Assembly (NCBI RefSeq): GCF_024733845.1
Contig: NZ_JANRHG010000001.1
Location: 186,001-250,000 of the forward strand
Direction: 5' to 3'
Length of the DNA stretch: 64,000 nucleotides
Source: Neomoorella sulfitireducens
Lineage (GTDB): Bacteria; Bacillota; DSM-521; Neomoorellales; Neomoorellaceae
Shown here: positions 18,085 through 27,460 of the stretch, piece by piece
Numbering within the stretch: position 1 is the first letter of the stretch
Layout: the number at the start of each line of letters is the position of its first letter
The notes under the pieces: model-generated
Told to the model about the DNA's origin: nothing
Seen by the model: only the letters and a program-made list of their open reading frames with translations
Databases searched by the model: none
Position numbers and translations under genes: made by a program

Positions 18085-19257
18085 TTACTTGCTCAGGGCT
18101 TTAGCATCATCAACTATTTTATTCCAGTCAATAGGCTCCAGCTTGGGATTCGGATAGAACATATCGGCGTTGTCCTTATATTCTGTTCTTGGGCGAACAT
18201 CAAAGATTTCAGGTATTTGTAATCCCAATTTCAACATTGCAGCAAATTTGGTTCCATACCATCCCCATTCAGGAAAACCGTGCCAGGTCTCGGCGACAAT
18301 AGTTCCTTTCCGTATCTCATCTACAGATTCCGGGGTACCATCGTTGCTAAATACAGCCACCTGGTCTTGCCTGTTGGCTGCCTGGACTGCGTTCTTAGCT
18401 CCAAGAGCCATTTCTGCGCATTCTGCCCAAATTACATCCACATCTTTATAGTTCTGTAGTATATTTTCCGCAGCCTTTACTGCTTTTTCGCGGTTCCAAT
18501 CCGCGGGTAAAACGGTAAGTATCTTTACACCCGGGAACTTGCTAATCACATCGCGAAATCCTTTGGTGCGCGCGTTGGAGAAAAAGTCACCCGCTACACC
18601 TTCGATTATCGCCACATTGCCTTTTATACTATTGGTATCTACTTTGCTATAGAGATCTTTCCACCAAGCTTCATCCAGGTAAGTTTCTGGCGAGACTGTT
18701 ACTTTTTCTCCTTCACCTAAAACTCCCGGCCCGCCCAGGTAATCAAGGACGGCATATGCACTAACCCGGGCAGCTTGTTCATTATCAAATCCGATATAAG
18801 ACGCTACTTCTATGCCCTCGATGGGTTCAAGAAGGTTAACAACTATTACTGGTATTTTTGCATCATTGGCTTTCTTTATCACAGGTTTTATAGGTTCAAC
18901 ATCTATAGGCGAAACTACAATCGCATCTACTTTTCTCTGGATAAAGTTTTCAAGAATAGCCACTTGGTTGGCATACTCTGTATGAGCACTTGGAGCACGA
19001 GTGATTATTTCAATGTTAAGTCCTACCTTTTCTTTTGCGTCCTTGGCAGCACTTTCTAAATAATCCTGAGCTGTTTTAAAAACACCTGTAATATCCGGCG
19101 GGGCCCATCCGATAACTATTTTTTCTGGTAGTTTAAACTCACTCCCTTGTGCTGTACCTTGAGGGGTTTCCTGCTGCTTGGCACATCCTCCGGCCCATAT
19201 CACTAATGCTATTAACAATAACAATACTAAAATGATATGGGTTCTTTTCTTAAACAT
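18085..19257 (-). CDS. Sugar ABC transporter substrate-binding lipoprotein (RbsB-like)
   Basis: 390 residues with a lipoprotein signal ending WAGGC at about residue 25. The mature part shows the Peripla_BP_4 pattern: IVIGWAPPDITGVFKTA, RKVDAIVVSPIDVEPIKPV, VIVVNLLEP, and a hinge region DVIWAECAEMALGA. It would capture a sugar outside the membrane. The length is about 80 residues more than RbsB and resembles binding proteins for modified sugars. It heads the ABC part of the operon. Confidence 0.9.
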   Translation of the reverse strand: MFKKRTHIILVLLLLIALVIWAGGCAKQQETPQGTAQGSEFKLPEKIVIGWAPPDITGVFKTAQDYLESAAKDAKEKVGLNIEIITRAPSAHTEYANQVAILENFIQRKVDAIVVSPIDVEPIKPVIKKANDAKIPVIVVNLLEPIEGIEVASYIGFDNEQAARVSAYAVLDYLGGPGVLGEGEKVTVSPETYLDEAWWKDLYSKVDTNSIKGNVAIIEGVAGDFFSNARTKGFRDVISKFPGVKILTVLPADWNREKAVKAAENILQNYKDVDVIWAECAEMALGAKNAVQAANRQDQVAVFSNDGTPESVDEIRKGTIVAETWHGFPEWGWYGTKFAAMLKLGLQIPEIFDVRPRTEYKDNADMFYPNPKLEPIDWNKIVDDAKALSK

Positions 19258-19527
19258 GATTTCATACCTCCTTTTACCTTTTTCTCCCTACAATTTGTTT
19301 TTTCTTACAAAAAATCGCAAAACCTGTTCCACCCCACCTCCAACCGGAAGGATTTACTCTTTTTTACCCCCAGCGAATTAAAAGATTTTTGCGTTTGTCA
19401 AATTCGCCGTCGGGGGTTGAGTATCTTTAAGCAAGAAGTGTGTAAAAACATTCCTCTCGACATTATGCCTTAATATCATATTGTGCTTACATCTCAATAT
19501 TTAAAATTATACCGCAGCATCATTACA
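19258..19527 (-). promoter_or_regulatory. Intergenic promoter region of the sugar transporter
   Basis: A 270-base AT-rich gap with no gene. On the minus strand TTGAGA and TATTAA are separated by 16 bases near 19475-19500, a possible promoter. A half-site TTATGC at 19463-19468 (plus strand) resembles the outer arm of the operator at 22019-22040. Confidence 0.35.
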
Positions 19528-20292
19528 TTATTGCGCAGTATACCCACCATCTACTGATAATATTGCACCCGTTGCATATGCTATTTCTTCACTTGCCAGG
19601 AAAAGAATGGCCATGGCCTGCTCTTCTGGAGTTCCCAATCTTTTCATCGGGCGCACCTGCTCAAGATTCATTTTTGCTCCTGCCGGATCTTTTTCTTTGC
19701 GGATAGACGCTTCAACGAGAGGAGTCGCGCTTGTTCCGGGGCATAAACAGTTAACTCTAATTATGGGGGCATGGTCAACTGCCATGCTGCGGGTCAAGCC
19801 TATCAGGCCAGCTTTGGATACATTATAAGCAACCTGACCTTTAATCCCCACTAACCCGGCTTCAGAAGACACATTAATAATCACACCCCCTCCCTGTTTC
19901 TCCATAACAGGAATAACTTCCCTTGAGCAAAGATAAGCTCCTTTAAGATTTACTGCCATAATCTTATCCCAAACATCCACAGGTGTTTCAACAGCATTTC
20001 CTTGGTAATAAATCCCGGCATTGTTTACCAGTACATCTATACGCCCGCATTTTTCAAGGACCGCCTTAAACAATGCCTCAACCTGCTCTTTTTCGGCGAT
20101 ATCTGCGATGAAATAGCAAGCCTCTCCACCTTTTTCTTTTATTAGCCCTACTGTCTCCTGAGCATTTTTTTCATTCAAATCGGCTATAACAACCTTTGCT
20201 CCATGCTCGGCAAAAAGCAATGATGCTGCCCGCCCAATGCCCAGTCCACCTCCTGTAATCAACACAACCTTATTGAGGTAGTTGAAATTCAT
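19528..20292 (-). CDS. Short-chain dehydrogenase/reductase
   Basis: 254 residues with the classical SDR motifs: VLITGGGLGIGRAA for NAD(P) binding, DVLVNNAGIYY, the catalytic Ser in INVSSEAGLVG, and YNVSK for the Tyr-Lys pair. It ends in ATGAILSVDGGYTAQ. A likely sugar or polyol dehydrogenase of the island. An AAGGGGGG site precedes the ATG. Confidence 0.9.
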   Translation of the reverse strand: MNFNYLNKVVLITGGGLGIGRAASLLFAEHGAKVVIADLNEKNAQETVGLIKEKGGEACYFIADIAEKEQVEALFKAVLEKCGRIDVLVNNAGIYYQGNAVETPVDVWDKIMAVNLKGAYLCSREVIPVMEKQGGGVIINVSSEAGLVGIKGQVAYNVSKAGLIGLTRSMAVDHAPIIRVNCLCPGTSATPLVEASIRKEKDPAGAKMNLEQVRPMKRLGTPEEQAMAILFLASEEIAYATGAILSVDGGYTAQ

Positions 20293-20343
20293 AAAAATTA
20301 CCCCCCTTAAATTGGAAATAAATGCATAATCCTTTTCTGATGA

Positions 20344-21096
20344 TCAGAAAATTGGTACAATACCTGTAATATCATGTATAACCGTATACTTTGAAACATC
20401 TATATCCTTTATAATTAAAGCTCCAGTTAAAACGCCTACCGCCATATAAACTCCCGCATTTATCCCCATTTGTATATCTAGAAGGGAATCCCCCACCATT
20501 ACGCATTGTTCGGTTGTTAAACCCAGTCGCTCACATATAAGGTATATGAGATCGGGAGCAGGTTTGCCCCTCGTGACTTCATCACGGCAAGCATAAGCAT
20601 GTATGTAAGGAGCCAGGCCGGCGTAATCCATTAACGCGCGGGTACGTTCCATATCATCATTTGTAGCAACTGCAATCTTGAACCCGGCTGCAAAAAGACT
20701 TTTTAGAGTTTGCCGGGCCCCATGTATCGGCAGGGCTTGGCTTGCCATCCCCATTTCCTTATCGCATAACTCAAAAGCCAGATAAGCTTTTTCCACACCT
20801 GTGTCCCAGGGGATGCCTCTATACACAAAAAGCATGGTGGCCACAGCTGCCGCTGTTTGCTCCCGCGACCCGACTACAATGGGACTCCGCCGGATAATCC
20901 CCCCTTCATGAAGGCCCATAGTTTTTTCTAAGAGCCGGGCCATTTCATTATCAAACCCTATTTCCCTTTGTAAAATCTTTACCCTGACTTTTATTAAATT
21001 CGGCCAAATCTTAAAAGAGTCAATCAGTGTACCGTCTTTATCAAAGATTACTCCCTCGCACTCGATTCTCTTGCTGCCACATCTCAGTGCTGGCAT
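20344..21096 (-). CDS. HAD-family phosphatase (phosphoglycolate phosphatase-like)
   Basis: 250 residues. Motif I is FDKDGTLIDSF, motif II is VATNDD, and motif IV is VMVGDSLLDIQMG, with a helical cap between. Such enzymes remove phosphate from small sugar phosphates. It lies directly after the GntR gene and before the SDR in the minus-strand operon. Confidence 0.88.
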   Translation of the reverse strand: MPALRCGSKRIECEGVIFDKDGTLIDSFKIWPNLIKVRVKILQREIGFDNEMARLLEKTMGLHEGGIIRRSPIVVGSREQTAAAVATMLFVYRGIPWDTGVEKAYLAFELCDKEMGMASQALPIHGARQTLKSLFAAGFKIAVATNDDMERTRALMDYAGLAPYIHAYACRDEVTRGKPAPDLIYLICERLGLTTEQCVMVGDSLLDIQMGINAGVYMAVGVLTGALIIKDIDVSKYTVIHDITGIVPIF

Positions 21097-21108
21097 AAGC
21101 TCTCCTTA

Positions 21109-21852
21109 TTACCTTATTAAATCAATAGTAAACTGGCTCCTGTCGCCGCGGTAACGAGCGATAGAAAATTCTACCGCCCGGTTGTACTGGTCCCAGGCGA
21201 CAGTTCTTGAAAGCTGGATAGGCGCCCCTACTTCTATTTCTAGCAATTTGGCGTATTCTTCCGTGGCCGCTATTGCCTCCAGGATACGCCGGGCCCTGGA
21301 AATGTGAATACTGTACTGCGCCTCTAATGTTTTATACAAGGACTGGTTATTCAGGTCCTGCTGCATAAGAGTAGGACAATACTTCTGGGGTAAAAAGGTG
21401 GTTACCACTACAATAGGCTCATCATTGACAAACCTTAACCTTTCTAATTGAAAAACAGGTTCCTCGATGGCCAGGGATAAATGGGCGGCGACACTTTTGG
21501 TGGCGGGTACAACCTGTAAGGACAATACCCTGGTGGTGCCTTTTAAACCCTTTTGTTCCATCTCTTCTGTAAAGCTTACCAGCTTTTGCATGAAATCCTG
21601 TTGGATTTTCGGCACCGAAATAAAGGTGCCTTTCCCTTTGACGCGATGGAGCAAGCCCTCTCTCACCAATTCATTAAGGGCCTGGCGCACCGTCGGCCTG
21701 CTGACGCCGAATTTCTCGCACAATTCATTTTCCGAAGGAAAGGAATCTCCCGGTTGATATTCCCCTTCTTCGATCTGCTGGCGAAAAAGCTGCATCAGCT
21801 GGTAGTAGAGGGGTATGCGGGGGTCCATGTTTAAACCCTGAGGTACAGGCAT
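21109..21852 (-). CDS. GntR family regulator, HutC/UTRA type
   Basis: 247 residues. The winged-helix part has YQPGDSFPSENELCEKFGVS and RPTVRQALNELVREGLLHR. The C-terminal UTRA domain (about residues 90-240) has FQLERLRFVNDEPIVV and LLEIEVGAPI, which bind sugar phosphates or related effectors. It starts the minus-strand catabolic operon and is divergent from the aldehyde dehydrogenase, whose promoter carries a 22-bp palindrome. This protein is one candidate to bind it. Confidence 0.9.
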   Translation of the reverse strand: MPVPQGLNMDPRIPLYYQLMQLFRQQIEEGEYQPGDSFPSENELCEKFGVSRPTVRQALNELVREGLLHRVKGKGTFISVPKIQQDFMQKLVSFTEEMEQKGLKGTTRVLSLQVVPATKSVAAHLSLAIEEPVFQLERLRFVNDEPIVVVTTFLPQKYCPTLMQQDLNNQSLYKTLEAQYSIHISRARRILEAIAATEEYAKLLEIEVGAPIQLSRTVAWDQYNRAVEFSIARYRGDRSQFTIDLIR

Positions 21853-21997
21853 TAATTTCCCTGCCTTTAATACTAAAATTAAACCGGAGCAACTTACAAT
21901 GATCTCAGGTTGTGTTTACATCTTCTATATTCTACATTCTTTTTGCGATTCCTCCTGGCAGCAAAAATTTTTTCTCTCAAGATGATGTATTTACATG

Positions 21998-22026
21998 TTG
22001 ACATTAGTATGTGTATTCGTTATGCT
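21998..22026 (+). promoter_or_regulatory. Promoter of the aldehyde dehydrogenase
   Basis: A perfect TTGACA -35 box (21998-22003), a 17-base spacer and a TATGCT -10 box (22021-22026). It drives the plus-strand gene starting at 22060. Confidence 0.75.
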
Positions 22027-22040
22027 TATATAAGCATAAC
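22019..22040. promoter_or_regulatory. 22-bp perfect palindromic operator over the -10 box
   Basis: The sequence reads GTTATGCTTAT and then its exact reverse complement, with no gap. It covers the -10 box and the likely transcription start, so a bound protein would block the promoter. The outer arms GTTATGCT / CATAAC recur with the same overall length at 29101-29122 in the Moco operon promoter. Confidence 0.75.
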
Positions 22041-22059
22041 TAAGAGAGGAGGACCAACC

Positions 22060-23508
22060 TTGTCAAGGCATAATGCTTTTATGTTGATTAACGGCGAGCT
22101 CATTTACGAGAGTTGCAGCAAGAAGCAAAAATCAATCATCAACCCCGCCACCCTGGAAACCATCGGTACCTTGCCCGAAGCGGGTGATGCTGAGATCCAG
22201 GCCGCCATTAACGCCGCCGGTAAAGCCTACCGGGAGTGGTCGCATATCAGCCCAGCTCGAAGGGGGGAAATGCTACATAAGGCTGCTAATGAAGTGAGGG
22301 CTAATATTGAAGCCATTGCCCGGCTTTTAACCTTAGAACAAGGCAAACCCCTGGCTGAAGCCCTGGGAGAAATAAAGGCCGCCGCTGAAGCGCTGGATTA
22401 TTATGCCGAAGAGGGGCAGCGGGTTTTGGGTGAAATATTGCCTACCAATAAAAGTGACACCAGGAGCCTGGTAATCAGGCAGCCCCTGGGTGTGGTGGCA
22501 GCCTTTGTGCCGTGGAACTATCCTGTCTCGCTGGCCGCCTGGAAAATAGCCCCGGCCCTGGCGGCCGGCAATACCATAATCGTCAAGCCTGCCAGCAATA
22601 CTCCCCTGGCTACCTGCGAATTTGTCCGGCTGGTAAACAGCTGCCTGGAACCAGGCGGCGTAATCAATCTCTTACTGGGTTCCGGCACCAGGATCGGTCC
22701 GGCCTTCATATCCAGTCCCGTGGTGCAGAAAATAACCCTTACCGGTTCTACGGAAACCGGCAAACAAATAATGAGCCTGGCGGCCCCTTACCTCAAAAAG
22801 ATTTCCCTGGAGTTAGGAGGCAACTGCCCCATTATTGTGTGCCGGGACGCCGACCTGGAAGCTGCCGCCCAGGGGACGGTCTACCGCTCTTTCCGTAATA
22901 TGGGGCAAATTTGCAATGCCATTAACCGGGTATATGTAGACCGAGCCGTTGCCGATACCTTCCTTGAAAAGGTGCTTGCTAGAGTAAGCAAAATGACCAT
23001 CGGCGATGGGTTGCGCAACCCGGATGTGGATCTAGGTCCCATGGCTACATCAGAGGGTTTAGAAAAAACCCTGGCTCACCTCCAGGATGCTGTCAAGAAG
23101 GGGGCTACGGTGGTATATGGCGGCAAGCGACCGGAGAAGGCCGGGCCAGGCTACTTCTTTATGCCTACGGTGTTGACCAATGTAAACCATCAAATGCTGG
23201 TTATGACCGAGGAGACTTTTGGTCCCCTGGCTCCCGTAATGAGTTTTTCCGATTTAGAAGAAGCTGTTACTCTTGCCAATGACAGCCCTTACGGCCTTGT
23301 AGCATACGTCTACACAAGTAACCTCAAGACGGCTTTTGCCCTGTCTGAACGCCTGCAATTCGGTACGGTGGGGATTAATAATGTAACCGGCGGTGAGGTG
23401 GCTTTCCCCTACGGCGGCTGGAAGGAAAGCGGCCTGGGGGTGGAATTGTCTCATCACGGCCTCAATGAATACCTGGCTTTAAAGCATATCCGCATGACGT
23501 TACTATAA
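22060..23508 (+). CDS. NAD(P)-dependent aldehyde dehydrogenase
   Basis: 482 residues from a TTG with GAGGAGG seven bases upstream; longer in-frame extensions to the left cross the promoter and are rejected. The fold is the ALDH superfamily: PWNYPVSLAAWKIAPALAAG, KITLTGSTETGK, the catalytic Glu in LELGGNCPIIV and the nucleophile region MGQICNAINRVYV, where Cys is present. It oxidises an aldehyde to an acid. It is divergent from the AOR-containing operon and may be its metal-free counterpart. Confidence 0.92.
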   Translation: MSRHNAFMLINGELIYESCSKKQKSIINPATLETIGTLPEAGDAEIQAAINAAGKAYREWSHISPARRGEMLHKAANEVRANIEAIARLLTLEQGKPLAEALGEIKAAAEALDYYAEEGQRVLGEILPTNKSDTRSLVIRQPLGVVAAFVPWNYPVSLAAWKIAPALAAGNTIIVKPASNTPLATCEFVRLVNSCLEPGGVINLLLGSGTRIGPAFISSPVVQKITLTGSTETGKQIMSLAAPYLKKISLELGGNCPIIVCRDADLEAAAQGTVYRSFRNMGQICNAINRVYVDRAVADTFLEKVLARVSKMTIGDGLRNPDVDLGPMATSEGLEKTLAHLQDAVKKGATVVYGGKRPEKAGPGYFFMPTVLTNVNHQMLVMTEETFGPLAPVMSFSDLEEAVTLANDSPYGLVAYVYTSNLKTAFALSERLQFGTVGINNVTGGEVAFPYGGWKESGLGVELSHHGLNEYLALKHIRMTLL

Positions 23509-23528
23509 ACATACTGTTATATCAAATT

Positions 23529-23567
23529 AAGAAGCCCCCCTATGCGCATGGCAGAACGGGGCTTCTT
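23529..23567. terminator. Bidirectional terminator between aldehyde dehydrogenase and mogA
   Basis: AAGAAGCCCC (23529-23538) pairs with GGGGCTTCTT (23558-23567), with T-rich tails on both strands. It separates the convergent aldehyde dehydrogenase gene and Moco operon. Confidence 0.85.
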
Positions 23568-23594
23568 TATAACCTAAAGCGGCTGTAATCAATC

Positions 23595-24083
23595 TTACGC
23601 CTGCCCGCACTCATTGGCCTCGCCCTTTAAGATGGCCAGGCCGTGGGGCAAGGCCGGCAGTATGGCCGCCAGGTTTTCCCGCACTCCTTTGGGGCTACCG
23701 GGCAGGTTGACGATCAGAGACTTCCCCCGGATGCCGGCTATGGCCCGGGAGAGCATGGCCTGGGGGGTGATCTTCAAGCTGGCGGCCCGCATGGCCTCCG
23801 GCAACCCCGGAACTTCCTTTTCGATTACATCACGGGTGGCCTCCGGGGTCACATCCCGGGGGCTAAAGCCGGTGCCCCCGGTGGTGAGAACGAGATCGGC
23901 CCCCACCACGTCGCAAAACTCTCGCAACTTTGCGGCTAGAATTTGACGCTCATCAGGAACAACCTCATAGGCCACCACTTCGCCTAGCCCCGCCACCATT
24001 TCTCGGATAACGGCCGCGCTCTTATCCTCCCGTTCGCCCCGGGAACCCTTATCGCTGGCCGTAAGTATTGCTATCCGGATCAC
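23595..24083 (-). CDS. MogA/MoaB family molybdopterin adenylyltransferase
   Basis: 162 residues from a GTG that overlaps the stop of the MOSC gene (GTGA); the longer frame upstream reads through the MOSC gene and is rejected. It opens [17 protein letters not shown] and has LVLTTGGTGFSPRDVTPEA, the MPT-binding signature, and SLIVNLPGSPKGVRENL. It activates molybdopterin with AMP before metal insertion. Last gene of the Moco operon. Confidence 0.92.
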   Translation of the reverse strand: MIRIAILTASDKGSRGEREDKSAAVIREMVAGLGEVVAYEVVPDERQILAAKLREFCDVVGADLVLTTGGTGFSPRDVTPEATRDVIEKEVPGLPEAMRAASLKITPQAMLSRAIAGIRGKSLIVNLPGSPKGVRENLAAILPALPHGLAILKGEANECGQA

Positions 24084-24517
24084 GAGGCTACCACCTCGAT
24101 AGGATCGCCCACCTGGACCGGGCCGCCCTCCAGGACGGCCACAAAAATTCCCTCGCGGGGCATGACGCAGTCGCCGGCTTGCCGGTAAATGGCGCAGCGG
24201 CTGTGGCACTCCTTGCCGATCTGGGTCACCTCTGCCAGGACCCGGTCGCCGATTCTCAATTTCGTACCGACCGGCAGGGATACCAGGTCAATACCCTCCG
24301 TCGTCAGGTTTTCGGCGAAGTCGCCGGGGCCGACTTTCAGGCCTTTGGCCTGCATTTTGACAATACTTTCCATGGCCAGCAGGCTGACCTGGCGATGCCA
24401 GGGACCGGCATGGGCGTCGCCCTCCAGGCCGTGGTTGGCAATGAGCATGCCGCGGCCGATATTCTTTTTGCGCTCGCCCTTATTGGCCGAGGTGCAGACG
24501 GCTACGATGCGTCCCAT
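24080..24517 (-). CDS. MOSC domain protein
   Basis: 145 residues. It shows [18 protein letters not shown] and a conserved Cys in [20 protein letters not shown], which match stand-alone MOSC domains related to the C-terminal part of Moco sulfurase. These are thought to carry sulfur for metal-sulfur or Moco maturation. It lies between moaC and mogA with overlapping ends on both sides. Confidence 0.88.
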   Translation of the reverse strand: MGRIVAVCTSANKGERKKNIGRGMLIANHGLEGDAHAGPWHRQVSLLAMESIVKMQAKGLKVGPGDFAENLTTEGIDLVSLPVGTKLRIGDRVLAEVTQIGKECHSRCAIYRQAGDCVMPREGIFVAVLEGGPVQVGDPIEVVAS

Positions 24518-25005
24518 GGTTTCTCACCTTCCCGCAAGAAGCGGCCGCTGCGGCCACCCGATTTTTCGACTAACCTGATGTTATCGATAACCATGCCCCG
24601 CTCGACGGCTTTGCACATGTCGTAAATGGTCAGGGCGGCTACGCTGACTGCCGTCAGGGCTTCCATTTCCACGCCGGTCTGCCCGGTGGTTTTCACCCGC
24701 GCTTCGATTTCCAGGGCTCCCGTTTCCCGGTCAGGACGGAAGTCGACGCTCACCGCGCTGATGGACAAGGGGTGGCAGAGGGGGATTAACAACCCCGTTT
24801 CTTTGGCGGCCATAATCCCGGCCACCCGGGCCACGGCCAGGACATCGCCCTTGGGCACCTGCCCCTCCAGGATGAGATCCAGGGTGTTTTTGCTCATCAG
24901 CACCCGTCCACGAGCAACGGCCACCCGCCCGGTAACGGCCTTAGCGCCGACGTCGACCATGCGGGCGGCGCCTTTATCATCAAGGTGTGTAAGGGCATTG
25001 GGCAT
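24502..25005 (-). CDS. moaC: Cyclic pyranopterin monophosphate synthase
   Basis: 167 residues with the MoaC signatures [40 protein letters not shown] and [20 protein letters not shown], followed by [20 protein letters not shown]. It converts the MoaA product into cPMP, the first pterin intermediate. The ATG has AAGGAG eight bases upstream. It overlaps the MOSC gene by 16 bases. Confidence 0.96.
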   Translation of the reverse strand: MPNALTHLDDKGAARMVDVGAKAVTGRVAVARGRVLMSKNTLDLILEGQVPKGDVLAVARVAGIMAAKETGLLIPLCHPLSISAVSVDFRPDRETGALEIEARVKTTGQTGVEMEALTAVSVAALTIYDMCKAVERGMVIDNIRLVEKSGGRSGRFLREGEKPWDAS

Positions 25006-25038
25006 AGTAATAGCTCCTTGTAAAGTTTTTTAAGTGGA

Positions 25039-26010
25039 TCAGCCGCCGATCTGGGACATGACCCGGGTTTGGCGCCAGCCGGTTTCCATGTGGTGTTCGG
25101 CCGGCTTCAAGCTGACGGCCCGGGCAAAGATGGCCGCCAGTTCCGCCTCAGATGCCCCGGCGCGCAAAGGCCCTTTGACGTCTATTTCCCCGTCCCAGTA
25201 AAGGCAGGGCCGCAGCTTCCCGTCGGCCGTCAGGCGCAGGCGGTTACAGCGGTGACAGAAGTGACTGGACATGGCGCTGATAAAGCCGATACTGCCCTGG
25301 CCGCCGGCGACTTTAAAGTTAACTGCAGGACCGTTGGTCGCCAGGTCTGCTAAAGGTTCCAGGTGATAGACCCGCTCGACCCGGCTTTTAATCTCGTCCA
25401 TGGGCACATAACCGCCGGCAGAAGCAGCAGCCGCGCCGATGGGCATCAGCTCTATAAAACGGATGTGCAGGGGTTCTTCTATAGCCAGCCGGGCAAAGTC
25501 CAGGATCTCGTCATCGTTAAAGCCCCTGGTGACGACAACATTAATTTTTACCGGTGTTAAGCCTGCAGCCAGGGCAACGCGGATGCCCTGCCAGACGCTG
25601 TTGAGGTTGCCCCGGCGGGTAATATAGCGGTAGCGTTCCTTTTTCAGCGTATCCAGGCTGATATTTACCCGGCTCAAGCCCGCTTCCTTGAGGGCCCCGG
25701 CCAGGCTGCCCAGGAAGATGCCGTTAGTGGTGAGAGAAACCTCTTTGATGGCCGGAAGTTTAGCCAGCTCCCGCACCAGGGTTACTACGTTTTTCCTCAC
25801 CAGGGGCTCGCCCCCGGTGAGACGGATGCGGTTAATCCCGGTACTGCCGGCCGCCCGCGCCAGGGTGACAATCTCTTCCAGCCGGAGGATGTCCTCGTGG
25901 CTCTTTAATGGCACGCCGGTGGCCGGCATGCAGTAGCGGCAACGGAGGTTGCAGCGATCGGTGATGGCAATGCGCAGGTAATTTATCTGGCGGCAAAAAT
26001 TATCTTCCAC
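25039..26010 (-). CDS. moaA: GTP 3',8-cyclase, radical SAM enzyme
   Basis: About 323 residues if the GTG of VEDNFCRQINYLRI is the start, preceded by GAGGGAG; a start up to 16 codons earlier is possible. The radical SAM cluster is CNLRCRYC, and the second [4Fe-4S] site is CHRCNRLRLTADGKLRPC. The chain ends in Gly-Gly, which is needed for MoaA activity. It starts Moco synthesis from GTP together with moaC downstream. Confidence 0.95.
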   Translation of the reverse strand: MEDNFCRQINYLRIAITDRCNLRCRYCMPATGVPLKSHEDILRLEEIVTLARAAGSTGINRIRLTGGEPLVRKNVVTLVRELAKLPAIKEVSLTTNGIFLGSLAGALKEAGLSRVNISLDTLKKERYRYITRRGNLNSVWQGIRVALAAGLTPVKINVVVTRGFNDDEILDFARLAIEEPLHIRFIELMPIGAAAASAGGYVPMDEIKSRVERVYHLEPLADLATNGPAVNFKVAGGQGSIGFISAMSSHFCHRCNRLRLTADGKLRPCLYWDGEIDVKGPLRAGASEAELAAIFARAVSLKPAEHHMETGWRQTRVMSQIGG

Positions 26011-26078
26011 CGGTCTCCCTCTTTTCTCCGGTAAACGGTATCTTGGCCATACCGCCACACCACGGCCACAGGTAAAAG

Positions 26079-27332
26079 TTATTCCTCCTGGCCCTGGCTG
26101 CTTGAAGTTCCTCCCTCAAGGGTTTCCAGTGGTCGCAGGAGATATACCGTCACTTCCTGGCCGGCGGCAAAACCCTCGGCCAGGCGGGGGACCACCACGA
26201 TGCCGTCGGCGCGAGCCAGGGCCATGATGGTGGCGGCACCACGGGAAGTGGGGAAGGCCACCAGCCTGTCCCCCCCCTTCTCCAGGCGGACGCGGACGAA
26301 TTCCTCCCGGCCCAGGGGGGAGTAGATTTTACGGCCCAGGACGGCCCGGACCCGCTCCCGCCGGGGCGGTTTCAATCCCTGGCGGTAATAGATAACCGGC
26401 CGGGCGAAAAGTTCCGCGCACAGGGCGGCGGATACGGGGTAGCCGGGAACGCCGATCACCGGCTTACCTGCGACTACACCCAGGATTACCGGCTTCCCGG
26501 GCCGGGTGGCTACCCCGTGGGTCAACACCTGCCCTAGCTCGGCCACCAGGCCGGCGGTATAGTCATCCCGCCCGGCCGAGGAGCCGGCATTGATGAGAAC
26601 CAGGTCGTTTTCCGCTACGGCCTGCAGCAGGCGTTCCTGCAAAAGCCGGTAATCATCGGGGGTTATGGGATAAACCCGGGGGTCTCCCCCCCAGAGGGTA
26701 ACCTGCCCGGCCAGCATGGTGCCGTTGGACTCCAGGATTTGGCCGGGAGCCGGGCTGGGGTTGGGCGGCACCAGCTCCGTTCCCGTGGGCAGGATGGCTA
26801 CCCGCGGCCGCGGCCGGACTGCTACCCGGAGGACCCCGGCCGATAGCATTCCCCCCAGATCATAAGGAGTTAGGACATGGCCGGCAGGCACTAGCAGCTC
26901 ACCGGCCGTGATATCCTCGCCCACCGGCCGGATATTCTGGCCGGGCACGGCCGGTCGCCTGATAACGGCAACACCCTTATCTTTAAAGGCTACTTCTTCA
27001 ACCATGATAACGGCGTCAAAACCTTCCGGTATGGGATCGCCGGTATCAACCGTCACCGCCTCGCGACCAAGGGCCAGTTCCAGGGGGCTACCCTCGCCGG
27101 CAGTGAAGGTTGCTTCCGCCCGTACGGCTATCCCGTCCATGGCCGCTGCCGGGTAGTGAGGCGAGGAGATGGCGGCATAGACCGGCGCCGCCGTCACCCG
27201 GCCCAGGGCTCTGGTGACGTCTATTTCTTCAGCCGGTAATTCCACGAGGTAGCCGTTGGCCCTTAAGGTTCGCAGGAATTCCTCCCGGGCCTCCTGCCAG
27301 GGCCGGCTGGTGACAAATACCTTACGTGCCAA
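26079..27332 (-). CDS. moeA: Molybdopterin molybdenumtransferase (MoeA), copy 1
   Basis: 417 residues from a TTG start with a GGG-rich site upstream. It carries AMDGIAVRAEAT, VMVEEVAF, the MPT-binding LPTGTELVPPNPSPAPGQIL with ESNGTML, and the active-site region NAGSSAGRDDYTAGL. Domain IV follows from about residue 335. MoeA inserts the metal into adenylated pterin. A second MoeA gene lies just upstream, so one may serve molybdenum and the other tungsten. Confidence 0.92.
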   Translation of the reverse strand: MARKVFVTSRPWQEAREEFLRTLRANGYLVELPAEEIDVTRALGRVTAAPVYAAISSPHYPAAAMDGIAVRAEATFTAGEGSPLELALGREAVTVDTGDPIPEGFDAVIMVEEVAFKDKGVAVIRRPAVPGQNIRPVGEDITAGELLVPAGHVLTPYDLGGMLSAGVLRVAVRPRPRVAILPTGTELVPPNPSPAPGQILESNGTMLAGQVTLWGGDPRVYPITPDDYRLLQERLLQAVAENDLVLINAGSSAGRDDYTAGLVAELGQVLTHGVATRPGKPVILGVVAGKPVIGVPGYPVSAALCAELFARPVIYYRQGLKPPRRERVRAVLGRKIYSPLGREEFVRVRLEKGGDRLVAFPTSRGAATIMALARADGIVVVPRLAEGFAAGQEVTVYLLRPLETLEGGTSSSQGQEE

Positions 27333-27460
27333 TAACCAACCCTTCTTTCCCGGGCATAATCCACGTTAGTTCGTCTTCACGACTTTATCCGCGTGCGCCC
27401 TGCTTTTACGCACCGGTGTCCGGGACCCGGCAACACACCGCATTCTGGACAATATCCCGG

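Noticed and set aside
21910-22059. Longer aldehyde dehydrogenase start
   Set aside because: The extension would translate the promoter and operator; a TTG with a strong ribosome site follows.
24084-24209. N-terminal extension of the MogA frame
   Set aside because: It overlaps the MOSC gene; the GTGA overlap gives a normal 162-residue protein.
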